Source: Pseudozobellia thermophila (GTDB taxonomy: Bacteria; Bacteroidota; Bacteroidia; Flavobacteriales; Flavobacteriaceae). From it: a DNA stretch of 64,000 nucleotides. The stretch covers positions 1,151,402-1,215,401 of the forward strand of contig NZ_FQYU01000001.1 of NCBI RefSeq assembly GCF_900141855.1, written 5' to 3'. Each line of letters starts with the position of its first letter. Positions within the stretch are counted from its first letter, which is position 1. This document shows, piece by piece, positions 8,518 through 16,715 of the stretch. A program made the position numbers and the translations under genes. The notes below the pieces were generated by a model. It was not told the DNA's origin. It saw only the letters and a list, made by a program, of their open reading frames with translations, and made no database searches.

Positions 8518-10638
8518 ATGGCAATTTTAGAGAATATAAGAAAACGGACGACCGTTTTGATTCTTATCATCGGTTTGGCACTTTTCGCTTTTGTGATTTC
8601 CGGTGTCTTTACCAACAGCAATATGAGTGGCGGTAAAGTGGGTTCGAGCATCGCCGAGGTAAATGGCGATGAAATTTCGATAGACGATTTTCGTCAAAAG
8701 GTCGATTTGGCATCGAGAAGATCGGGGCCAACGGCTTCGACCATGCAGACCGTGAACCAGGTTTATGAGCAAGAGGTACGCAATCTTATTTTGGGGCAAC
8801 AGCTCGAAGATTTGGGTATCGATATAGAGCAAGACCAGATCCTGAACTATATCGCCACGATCCCGGGGTATTCGCAAAGTCCGCAGTTTCAAGATGAAAA
8901 CGGCGTCTTTGATCAAAACAAATTCAGGGAATTCATAGCCGAGTTAAAGATCAACAACCCGGCCCAATACGAGCTTTGGTTGCAAGATGAAAAGGCCATT
9001 ATCGAAAATGCCAGGCAACAGGCCTATTTCAATTTGGTCAAGGCCGGGGTAGGGGCTACGCTCAAGGAAGGCGAGTTCGATTATAAATTGGCCAACGACA
9101 AGATCGATATCAAATACGTCCGCATCCCTTTTTCATCCATTCCCGATAGCACCATATCGGTATCTAAGAGCGAGATTCAGGCCTATATCAACGAGCACAA
9201 GGATGATTTCAAGCAAGAGGCCGCCCGCGACATCCAATTTGTTTATTTTAACGAGAAGCCTTCGGCCGCCGATGAAAAGGCCGTGGAGGATGAAATTTTA
9301 AAGCTGCTCGACGATACCGTTGAATACAATGCCCAAACGGATAGGAACGATACGATCAAAGGGTTTAGGAATACCACCGATATGCTGGCCTTTTTAGACC
9401 GCTATTCGGATATCAAGTTCGATACCATATACAGGCCCAAAAGCCAGCTTCCCGTACGCTTCGCCGATACCTTGATGAGCTTGAAAGTGGGCGAGATATA
9501 CGGTCCTTACCGCGATGGCGACTACTTTAAGGTTTCCAAAATGATGGACCGCAAGGTGAACGGTTCGGTCAAGGCAAGCCATATCTTGATTTCCTATAAG
9601 GATGCCCAGGGGGCCGGTGCCGATGTAACACGAAGCAAGGAAGAAGCGGAAGCCGAAGCGAAGCGTTTGTTGCGCGAGGCCAGAAAGAAGGACGCCAAAT
9701 TCGTAGAATTGGCCAGGGACAACTCCGATGGTCCTTCTGCGCCCAATGGCGGTGACCTGGGGTATTTTCAAGAAGGTATGATGGTGCCTACGTTCAACGA
9801 CTTCGCCTTTGGCAATAGCGTGGGAACCATAGGCATGGTAGAGACCGATTTTGGTTTTCACGTGGTCAAGATAGACGATAAGCAGGATATAGTCCAAATC
9901 GCCACCTTGGCCCGCGAGATCGAGCCTTCCGAAGAGACGATCAACACCTTGTTTACCGACGCTACAAAATTTGAAATGGAGTCCATTTCATCCGACAAGG
10001 CCTTTCCTGATTTGGCCAAGGAGTCGGGTTACGTCGTACGCCCCGTCAACCAAATCAAATCTACAGACGAAAACCTTCCGGGCCTATCGGCCCAGAGGAG
10101 CATTGTGCAGTGGGCCTTCAACGAAGAAACAAGCGTCGGTGACATCAAGCGTTTCGATTTGCCCAGTGGTTATGCCGTGGTGCAATTGACCAAGGTGTAT
10201 GAAGAGGGTACCATGTCGGTCGAAGATGCTTCCCCGACCGTATTGCCGATCATCAGAAAAGAGCGCAAGGCGGCCCAGATCATTGCGAACAATAAGGGCA
10301 AATCGCTTGAGGAATTGGCCAAGGACAACAACGTAAACGTTTCGACGGCCACTGCACTGAACGTGAAGTCGCCTACCATTCCGGGCGCGGGATCCGAACC
10401 CACGGTCGTTGGTACGGCGTTTGCCTTGAACGAGGGAGATACTTCCGAGCTCATAGAGGGCAATACGGGCGTATTCAAGCTTACGGTTACCAAAAAGACC
10501 GAAGGGCCTAAATTGGACAATTACAGCACCTATGCCAATGCCTTGAGAAATACAAGACAGGCAAGGGTGAACACCCAGGTCTATCAAGCCTTGGAAGAGG
10601 CTTCCGAAATAGAGGACAACCGGGCAATGTTCTATTAG
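8518..10638 (+). CDS. PpiD/SurA-type periplasmic peptidyl-prolyl isomerase
   Basis: A 706-residue chaperone. A short cytoplasmic tail and one membrane helix (about residues 11-33) are followed by a SurA-like N-terminal chaperone region, a parvulin domain (about 350-463, from V-K-A-S-H-I-L-I through G-G-D-L-G-Y-F to F-G-F-H-V-V-K-I) and a long C-terminal substrate-binding region. It is probably anchored in the inner membrane and helps fold outer-membrane or secreted proteins. The 138-bp gap before it and a partial -7 match (TAATTTCG at 8486-8493) suggest its own promoter; a terminator follows. The lptC-side neighbours fit an envelope-biogenesis role. Confidence 0.9.
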   Translation: MAILENIRKRTTVLILIIGLALFAFVISGVFTNSNMSGGKVGSSIAEVNGDEISIDDFRQKVDLASRRSGPTASTMQTVNQVYEQEVRNLILGQQLEDLGIDIEQDQILNYIATIPGYSQSPQFQDENGVFDQNKFREFIAELKINNPAQYELWLQDEKAIIENARQQAYFNLVKAGVGATLKEGEFDYKLANDKIDIKYVRIPFSSIPDSTISVSKSEIQAYINEHKDDFKQEAARDIQFVYFNEKPSAADEKAVEDEILKLLDDTVEYNAQTDRNDTIKGFRNTTDMLAFLDRYSDIKFDTIYRPKSQLPVRFADTLMSLKVGEIYGPYRDGDYFKVSKMMDRKVNGSVKASHILISYKDAQGAGADVTRSKEEAEAEAKRLLREARKKDAKFVELARDNSDGPSAPNGGDLGYFQEGMMVPTFNDFAFGNSVGTIGMVETDFGFHVVKIDDKQDIVQIATLAREIEPSEETINTLFTDATKFEMESISSDKAFPDLAKESGYVVRPVNQIKSTDENLPGLSAQRSIVQWAFNEETSVGDIKRFDLPSGYAVVQLTKVYEEGTMSVEDASPTVLPIIRKERKAAQIIANNKGKSLEELAKDNNVNVSTATALNVKSPTIPGAGSEPTVVGTAFALNEGDTSELIEGNTGVFKLTVTKKTEGPKLDNYSTYANALRNTRQARVNTQVYQALEEASEIEDNRAMFY

Positions 10639-10658
10639 GACTTGAAGAAAATAATACT

Positions 10659-10690
10659 AAAAAAACGCCCTGTAAAACGGGCGTTTTTTT
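10659..10690. terminator. Bidirectional terminator
   Basis: A symmetric hairpin (AAAAAACGCCC with GGGCGTTTTTT, loop of about 8 nt) between two convergent genes. It has A and T tracts on both sides and so can serve the ppiD-like gene on the plus strand and the GHMP kinase on the minus strand. The kinase stop codon (10689-10691) overlaps its T tract. Confidence 0.85.
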
Positions 10691-11609
10691 ATGCAATCAT
10701 TTTTGGGTAGGGAATTACGGTTTTAAAACCCTTTCCATGAAAATAAGGGGGGGTATCTTCATTGCCCGTGGCCAGGATAAAATCGCCTCCCCAGGCCCCC
10801 AAGCTTTTTAGGGTGCCGAAATAATCGGGAAACAGGGACTCTTTTACCGTGGGCAATTGGATGGTATCGGAAATCAGCTTTTCGTGCCGTTCAAGGAGCT
10901 GCTCGAAGTCGTACAAACGCGTGCAGGCCAAAACATCGCGGGTCAATGCCGATACCTGATCGACCAGGCCCTTTTTGTCGTGGGCCAAATTCCGGTACCT
11001 CCGAATGCCTTCACGGCTGTCCTGTTTTTTTTCAAGGTGGACGAAAAAGAGCTTATTTGCAAAGGTGGGATTGAAGGCCACGGTTTCAACGGCCGGTTTT
11101 TTATCGATGACCTGATAGGCAATGGGTAAGTGGTTCCGGGCGCAGGCGATATCGTATCCGCTTCCCGAAAAGCCCTTCCACAACAGTTGAAAGGCGTCGA
11201 CCTGGGCCCATTGGGCCATATTGTTGATCAGGGTGGAGGAGGAGCCCAGGCCCCAGTTTCGTGGAAATTCCAAAAAGGTTTCCACGGCATATCCTCCGGC
11301 ATCGGCCAGAAAACGGGGGTTCAGTTTTTTGGCCGCGCCCAATAACTTGAGAAGGGTTGCGGCCACGGCATCGTCCGGATACCTTGGGCTGTTCGAAAAG
11401 AGGGAATCCCTTTCGAACGATGCCTCAAACCAAGGAGTTCCGTTATGGTCGAGGCTTCGCCACTTTAGATATGGGGCTTTTAGGGGCTCGATTTTCATGG
11501 TCTGGCCGAAACGCGTGGGGATCGCAAGGCTCAATGCGCCATCCAATACCGCATATTCCCCCGTTAATAAGAGTTTGCCGTGGCTGTAAAAGTTGTGGCC
11601 GTCATTCAT
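10689..11609 (-). CDS. GYDIA-type GHMP kinase (mevalonate pathway candidate)
   Basis: A 306-residue GHMP-superfamily kinase. The glycine/serine-rich ATP loop is P-R-N-W-G-L-G-S-S-S-T, preceded by G-K-L-L-L-T-G-E-Y-A-V-L-D-G typical of mevalonate-type kinases, and it has the eponymous G-Y-D-I-A motif. The start overlaps the stop of HMG-CoA reductase by eight bases, so the two are translated together. Flavobacteria use the mevalonate route to isoprenoids, and this coupling points to mevalonate or phosphomevalonate kinase activity. The exact step is inferred, not seen. Confidence 0.85.
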   Translation of the reverse strand: MNDGHNFYSHGKLLLTGEYAVLDGALSLAIPTRFGQTMKIEPLKAPYLKWRSLDHNGTPWFEASFERDSLFSNSPRYPDDAVAATLLKLLGAAKKLNPRFLADAGGYAVETFLEFPRNWGLGSSSTLINNMAQWAQVDAFQLLWKGFSGSGYDIACARNHLPIAYQVIDKKPAVETVAFNPTFANKLFFVHLEKKQDSREGIRRYRNLAHDKKGLVDQVSALTRDVLACTRLYDFEQLLERHEKLISDTIQLPTVKESLFPDYFGTLKSLGAWGGDFILATGNEDTPPYFHGKGFKTVIPYPKMIA

Positions 11610-12921
11610 TGCGTAATTTATTGAACGCCTTTACCACTTCGTTATGGGTGGCCGTATGTTTTTTAAAGTGGTTTGTCAAGCGGGTTTTTTCGGTGTCGGT
11701 AGCGCCCAATTGGTTGAGGATGTTCAAGAGGTGCATTTTCATATGCCCTTCTTGTATTCCGGTAGTTACCAAAGAGCGGACGGCAGCAAAGTTCTGGGCC
11801 AAGCCGGCTACGGCAACAATTTGCATCAGCTCGGTGGCCGATGGTTTTCCCAAGATTTCCAAGGCCAGTTTTACCAAGGGGTGTAGGTTTGTCAATCCGC
11901 CAACGGTGCCCAGGGCCAAGGGTAGTTCGATCCAAAATTTAAAGATGCCCTTGTCTATTTGGGCATGGGTGAGGCTGGTGTAACTGCCGTTTCTGGCCGC
12001 ATAGGCGTGCACTGCGGCCTCTACGGCCCTAAAGTCGTTGCCGGTGGCCAACACCACTGCGTCGATGCCGTTCATGATGCCCTTGTTGTGCGTAACGGCC
12101 CTGTAGGGCTCCACCTTGGCTATTTCGACGGCTTGAACCATCTTTTCGGCAAACTGCCTTGGCGGCATGTTGTGGCCGATTTTGAAATCGTCGATAGGGC
12201 AGCTTACCTCTGCGCGAACGACGCAGTTGGGCACGTAGTTCGACAGTATGCTCATTACTACTTCCATGCCTTTTTCTTCCTTGGTAAAGGGGGCATAGGC
12301 CCGGGCTTCCCTTTTCAGGGTTTGGGCGAAACTTTCGAGGCAGGAATTGATAAAATTCGCGCCCATGGCATCCAAGGTCTCAAAGGTACAGTGCAGTTGG
12401 TAGTAGCCGTCGAGCTTGCTGGTTTTGTCCCTTAGCTCGATGGCTGAGAGCCCCCCGCCCCTTTTCGTCATGTTCTTGGTAATCGGCAAGGCCTCCTCGA
12501 TAAGCTTGGGTTTTATCGACTCAAAGAAACTCCACAATTTGCCGGGGTCGCCGCGATGGATAAAATGGACCTGTCCTATTTTTTCCGTACCCAAGACCTC
12601 GGTCTTGAAACCTCCCCTTTTCAACCAGAACTTGGCGGCTTTGCTGGCCGCCGCGACCACAGAGCTCTCTTCGATGGCCATGGGTATGGCATATAGCCTG
12701 TCGTTGATCATGAAGTTGGGGGCGATGCCAAAGGGCAGATAGAAATTGCTAATGGTGTTCTCTATAAACTCGTCGTGCAGCTGTTGCACCTTTTTATCCT
12801 CGTTCCAATAACGTTTAAGCAGTAATTTGGCTTCTTGGGCGTTTTCCGTATAATTGGCGGTCAGCCATTCTATTTTTTGGTCCTTGGTCAGTTTTGAGAA
12901 CCCCTCTACCGGCTTGATCAT
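11602..12921 (-). CDS. Hydroxymethylglutaryl-CoA reductase (class II type)
   Basis: A 439-residue protein of the class II (degradative-type) HMG-CoA reductases, which interconvert HMG-CoA and mevalonate using NAD(P)H. Supporting segments are E-G-F-S-K-L at the N-terminus, L-D-A-M-G-A-N-F-I-N-S, H-N-K-G-I-M-N-G-I-D-A-V, and G-T-V-G-G-L-T-N-L-H-P. It has no membrane segment. Despite the family name, in flavobacteria it is expected to serve mevalonate synthesis, supported here by the overlapping downstream GYDIA kinase. A -7 box TATCTTTG lies about 20 bases upstream on the minus strand. Confidence 0.93.
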   Translation of the reverse strand: MIKPVEGFSKLTKDQKIEWLTANYTENAQEAKLLLKRYWNEDKKVQQLHDEFIENTISNFYLPFGIAPNFMINDRLYAIPMAIEESSVVAAASKAAKFWLKRGGFKTEVLGTEKIGQVHFIHRGDPGKLWSFFESIKPKLIEEALPITKNMTKRGGGLSAIELRDKTSKLDGYYQLHCTFETLDAMGANFINSCLESFAQTLKREARAYAPFTKEEKGMEVVMSILSNYVPNCVVRAEVSCPIDDFKIGHNMPPRQFAEKMVQAVEIAKVEPYRAVTHNKGIMNGIDAVVLATGNDFRAVEAAVHAYAARNGSYTSLTHAQIDKGIFKFWIELPLALGTVGGLTNLHPLVKLALEILGKPSATELMQIVAVAGLAQNFAAVRSLVTTGIQEGHMKMHLLNILNQLGATDTEKTRLTNHFKKHTATHNEVVKAFNKLRNE

Positions 12922-12940
12922 AAAGTAAAGTTTCGAAGGC

Positions 12941-12948
12941 CAAAGATA
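12941..12948 (-). promoter_or_regulatory. -7 box before HMG-CoA reductase
   Basis: On the minus strand TATCTTTG matches TAnnTTTG exactly, 19 bases before the ATG at 12921. I find no TTTG at the usual -33 distance, so this rests on one half of the promoter. Confidence 0.5.
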
Positions 12949-13075
12949 ATGATTAGGTGCGATACACCCATGAATCTTAAATTAGTGCCAATAGGGTTTC
13001 TTTTTACAATTGAAAGTTTAATTTTTGTAAAATTATCACTAAACTTGGGTTTTCTATTGACTTTTATAACTGATT

Positions 13076-15241
13076 ATGCGAAAGTACTTTTTTATACTGT
13101 TCCCCCTACTTGCATTTTGTAATGTTTTATCGGCACAAGAAAAACAGATAACCGTTGAAGAGGTCTATAGGAATGGGTTCGGGACCGAAGGCTTGGATGC
13201 CCTGCGCTCGATGAAAAACGGCAAGCAGTATACGGTTTTGAACATAGACCGTTCGAACGGGGCGACCACCGTCGACAAATACGATTACGCTACCTTGGAA
13301 AAGGTCGAGACCATCGTCGGTTCGAACGATTTGCAGGGTGTCCCCGGTTTCAGGGATTATACCTTCAGTGCAGACGAGTCAAAACTGCTTTTGGCTACCG
13401 AAGTGGAGCCTATATACAGGCGTTCGACCTTGGGAGTATACTATGTGTACGACATCGAAACCAAGGAGGTGACCAAGGTGGCCGATAGAAAAATCCAGGA
13501 GCCCGCCTTATCGCCCGATGGTAAAAAAGTGGCCTACGTGGCCGAAAACAACCTTTTTCTTTTTGATATAAAATCGAAGGAGACCCGACAGCTCACCACC
13601 GACGGGGCCAAGAATAAGATAATCAACGGGATCACCGATTGGGTCTACGAGGAGGAATTCGCTTTTGTCAGGGCGTTTGCCTGGAACGCGAACGGAAGCA
13701 AAATCGCCTTTCTTCGTTTTGACGAGACACATGTACCCGAGTTTTCCATGGATATATTCGGTACCGGACTTTACCCGCAGCAGCAGGTCTTTAAATACCC
13801 AAAGGCCGGGGAAGATAACGCCGTGGTTACCCTGCATATGCTGGATGTCGAATCGGGTGATATCTCACAGGTCGATTTGGGCCAAGCCTATTACATCCCC
13901 CGGATCAAATGGATGAACCATCCCGATTACCTCAGTGTCCAGACACTGAACAGGCATCAGAATCGTCTCAAGCTCTACAGTGTCAATGCAAAGGACAAGA
14001 CCACTTCCGTGCTGTTGGAGGAAACGGACGACGCCTATGTCGATATCAACGACGACCTGACCTTTTTGGCCGATGACAGTTTTATATGGCTTAGTGAAAG
14101 GGATGGGTACAACCACCTTTACCTATATAGTCAAGAAGGCAATTTGATGAATCAAATAACCCAGGGCCCCTGGGAGGTAACGAAGTATTACGGTTACGAT
14201 CAGAACGAAGACAAGGTTTACTATCAATCTACCGAGAACGGCTCGATAAACCGAGGGGTTTACAGCATAGGGAGCAGCGGTATGGACAAAAAGGCCCTCG
14301 CAGCCGGGGAAGGGTTCAATTCGGCCGATTTCAGTGCCGATTTCACTTATTTTATCCATACCTTTTCCGATGCGGCCACTCCACCCGTATACACCTTGTA
14401 CAAGGCCAAAAAAGGTAAAAAGATCAAGGAAATCAAGAACAACGACAAGTTGCTCGATAAATTGAAGGGCTATCAGATCAGCCCCAAGGAGTTTTCGACC
14501 ATCGAGATCAATGGCAATGAGCTGAACATGTATATGATCAAGCCCAAGGATTTCGACCCCGCCAAAAAATACCCCTTATTGATGTATCAATACAGCGGGC
14601 CCGGATCTCAAAGTGTGGCCAACCAATGGATGGGCTACAGGGATTACTGGCATCAGCAATTGGCCTCCGAGGGCTACATTATTGCCTGTGTAGATGGCAG
14701 GGGTACGGGTTTTAAAGGTAGGGATTTTAAGAAATCGACTTACTTGAATTTGGTAAAGTACGAAACCGAAGACCAAATTGCCGCGGCAAAAAAACTTAGC
14801 GAACTTCCCTATATCGACGAAAACAGGACCGGTATCTGGGGCTGGAGCTTTGGCGGTCATATGGCGACCAACAGTTTGCTAAAGGGCAATGAGGTCTTTG
14901 AAATGGCCATTGCCGTTGCCCCGGTGACCACATGGCGCTTTTACGATACCATTTACACCGAACGGTTTTTGCGAACCCCACAGGAGAATCCCAAGGGTTA
15001 CGACGAAAACTCCCCATTAAACTACCCCGAGCTTTTGAAGGGCGATTTCCTCCTCATACACGGTTCGGGCGATGACAACGTCCACGTTCAAAACTCAATG
15101 CGAATGGCAGAGGCCCTTATTCAGGCCAACAAGCAGTTCGAATGGGCCATTTATCCCGATAAAAACCACGGTATTTACGGGGGTAACACGCGAATACACC
15201 TATTCAATAAGATGACCGATTTTGTAAAGGAAAATTTATAG
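13076..15241 (+). CDS. Dipeptidyl peptidase IV family serine peptidase (S9B)
   Basis: A 721-residue exported peptidase. A signal peptide (about 1-20, ending L-S-A-Q) is followed by a DPP-IV N-terminal beta-propeller region (about 90-440) and an alpha/beta-hydrolase domain. The catalytic triad is visible: G-W-S-F-G-G with Ser591, G-D-D-N-V-H with Asp666 and D-K-N-H-G with His698. A W-V-Y-E-E-E-F segment (about residues 190-195) supplies the double-Glu that binds the peptide N-terminus, supporting true dipeptidyl peptidase activity on X-Pro or X-Ala peptides in the periplasm. The POT peptide transporter follows 77 bp downstream and could import the products. Confidence 0.93.
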   Translation: MRKYFFILFPLLAFCNVLSAQEKQITVEEVYRNGFGTEGLDALRSMKNGKQYTVLNIDRSNGATTVDKYDYATLEKVETIVGSNDLQGVPGFRDYTFSADESKLLLATEVEPIYRRSTLGVYYVYDIETKEVTKVADRKIQEPALSPDGKKVAYVAENNLFLFDIKSKETRQLTTDGAKNKIINGITDWVYEEEFAFVRAFAWNANGSKIAFLRFDETHVPEFSMDIFGTGLYPQQQVFKYPKAGEDNAVVTLHMLDVESGDISQVDLGQAYYIPRIKWMNHPDYLSVQTLNRHQNRLKLYSVNAKDKTTSVLLEETDDAYVDINDDLTFLADDSFIWLSERDGYNHLYLYSQEGNLMNQITQGPWEVTKYYGYDQNEDKVYYQSTENGSINRGVYSIGSSGMDKKALAAGEGFNSADFSADFTYFIHTFSDAATPPVYTLYKAKKGKKIKEIKNNDKLLDKLKGYQISPKEFSTIEINGNELNMYMIKPKDFDPAKKYPLLMYQYSGPGSQSVANQWMGYRDYWHQQLASEGYIIACVDGRGTGFKGRDFKKSTYLNLVKYETEDQIAAAKKLSELPYIDENRTGIWGWSFGGHMATNSLLKGNEVFEMAIAVAPVTTWRFYDTIYTERFLRTPQENPKGYDENSPLNYPELLKGDFLLIHGSGDDNVHVQNSMRMAEALIQANKQFEWAIYPDKNHGIYGGNTRIHLFNKMTDFVKENL

Positions 15242-15261
15242 GCCGTAGAAGTTGTCGGCCG

Positions 15262-15284
15262 TGGCCCCAAAGATAACGGGGCCA
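15262..15284 (+). terminator. Possible weak terminator/attenuator hairpin
   Basis: A 7-bp GC-rich stem (TGGCCCC/GGGGCCA) with a 9-nt loop lies between the peptidase and transporter genes and is followed by a short T-rich run (TTTCATTT). It may partly terminate the peptidase transcript. Confidence 0.45.
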
Positions 15285-15318
15285 TTTCATTTGTAATACT
15301 AAACAAACTAATCAAATT

Positions 15319-16674
15319 ATGCAGGAAGCATTAAAACCAATGCGCGAAAAGGAACTTTTTGGCCATCCGGTAGGCTTGTACGTCCTCTTTTTTACCGAAA
15401 TGTGGGAACGTTTTTCTTACTACGGCATGCGTGCCATACTGGTATTGTACCTGATAGCCCAAACCACCGATACCAATCCCGGCCTGGGTTGGACGAACGC
15501 CGAGGCCCTGGCACTGTACGGTTGGTATACCATGTTGGTGTACGTGGCGTCCATACCGGGGGGGATCATCGCCGACCGCTTTTTGGGCCAAAAGAAGTCC
15601 GTCATCGTCGGTGCGGTACTCTTGGTCATCGGGCACGGTATTTTGGCCGTGGAGGCCATGTGGGCCTTCTATACGGGCTTGGGCTTTATTATCTCGGGAG
15701 TGGGGATGCTTAAGCCCAATATTTCGACCATGGTGGGCGGATTGTATAAAAAAGGCGACATTCGAAGGGATAAGGGCTTTACCATCTTTTACATCGGAAT
15801 AAACGTAGGGGCCTTCCTGTCGAGCCTTATTGTGGGTTATGTGGGCGAGGTGTACGGATGGCATTACGGTTTCGGCCTGGCCGGAATTTGTATGTTGTTC
15901 GGACTTCTGCAATTCGTCCTAGGACAAAAATATTTGGTCGGGGTCGGCGACTTTTTGGGAAAATCGGAAGATCAGGAAGAGCGCGAATCCCTCAACAGGC
16001 CTTTGACCAAAATAGAAAAGGACAGGGTCATCGTACTTATTCTTTCCTTTTTGATGGTAATCGTCTTTTTTGGGGCCTTTGAACAAGCGGGCGGACTCAT
16101 GAACATTTATGCGATGGACTATACCGACCGTTCCCTTTTGGGCTGGGAAGTGCCGGCTTCGTGGTTCCAGTCGCTCAATGCCTTCTTTATCATTACCTTG
16201 GGTACGGCCGTTGCCGGCTTTTGGGCCAGAAGGAAACTGAAGGGAAAAGAGGCCTCGTCCTTGTTTAAAATGATCATGGGGCTCGTCATCATGGGTACCG
16301 GCTTCTTGTTTATGAGCGCCGCGGCCACCGAATTCCAGAATGCGGGTTCCTCGGCCATGTATTGGCTGGTTTTGGCGTATTTGTTCCATACGGTGGGCGA
16401 ATTGAGCCTGTCGCCCGTTTCCCTGTCCTTTGTGACCAAATTGGCCCCGGCAAAGTACGCATCGCTGATGATGGGCCTTTATTTTGCCACCACCGGCCTG
16501 GGCAATAAAGTAGCGGGACTATTGGGAGAATCGGCCTCCAAGTTCGGGGAGTTTACGGTTTTTACCGGAATCGCCGTATTCTGTATCCTTTTCGGATTGT
16601 TGATCCTTGTGTTTCTAAAGAAACTAAAAGCGCTGACCCACGGTGCGGAAGACAACGAAAGAAGTTTTGGCTAA
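15319..16674 (+). CDS. Proton-dependent peptide transporter (POT/PTR2 family)
   Basis: A 451-residue MFS transporter with about 12 membrane segments. The N-terminal family signature F-F-T-E-M-W-E-R-F-S-Y-Y-G-M-R carries the E-x-x-E-R-type proton-coupling motif, and F-Y-I-G-I-N-V-G-A-F matches the second PTR2 signature. It should import di- and tripeptides with protons across the inner membrane. The dipeptidyl peptidase directly upstream could supply its substrates, which is the best contextual clue to its physiological role. Confidence 0.93.
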   Translation: MQEALKPMREKELFGHPVGLYVLFFTEMWERFSYYGMRAILVLYLIAQTTDTNPGLGWTNAEALALYGWYTMLVYVASIPGGIIADRFLGQKKSVIVGAVLLVIGHGILAVEAMWAFYTGLGFIISGVGMLKPNISTMVGGLYKKGDIRRDKGFTIFYIGINVGAFLSSLIVGYVGEVYGWHYGFGLAGICMLFGLLQFVLGQKYLVGVGDFLGKSEDQEERESLNRPLTKIEKDRVIVLILSFLMVIVFFGAFEQAGGLMNIYAMDYTDRSLLGWEVPASWFQSLNAFFIITLGTAVAGFWARRKLKGKEASSLFKMIMGLVIMGTGFLFMSAAATEFQNAGSSAMYWLVLAYLFHTVGELSLSPVSLSFVTKLAPAKYASLMMGLYFATTGLGNKVAGLLGESASKFGEFTVFTGIAVFCILFGLLILVFLKKLKALTHGAEDNERSFG

Positions 16675-16715
16675 AGGGGGCACGGTCATTGGAAAAAGAT
16701 GATCGCCTACAAAAA

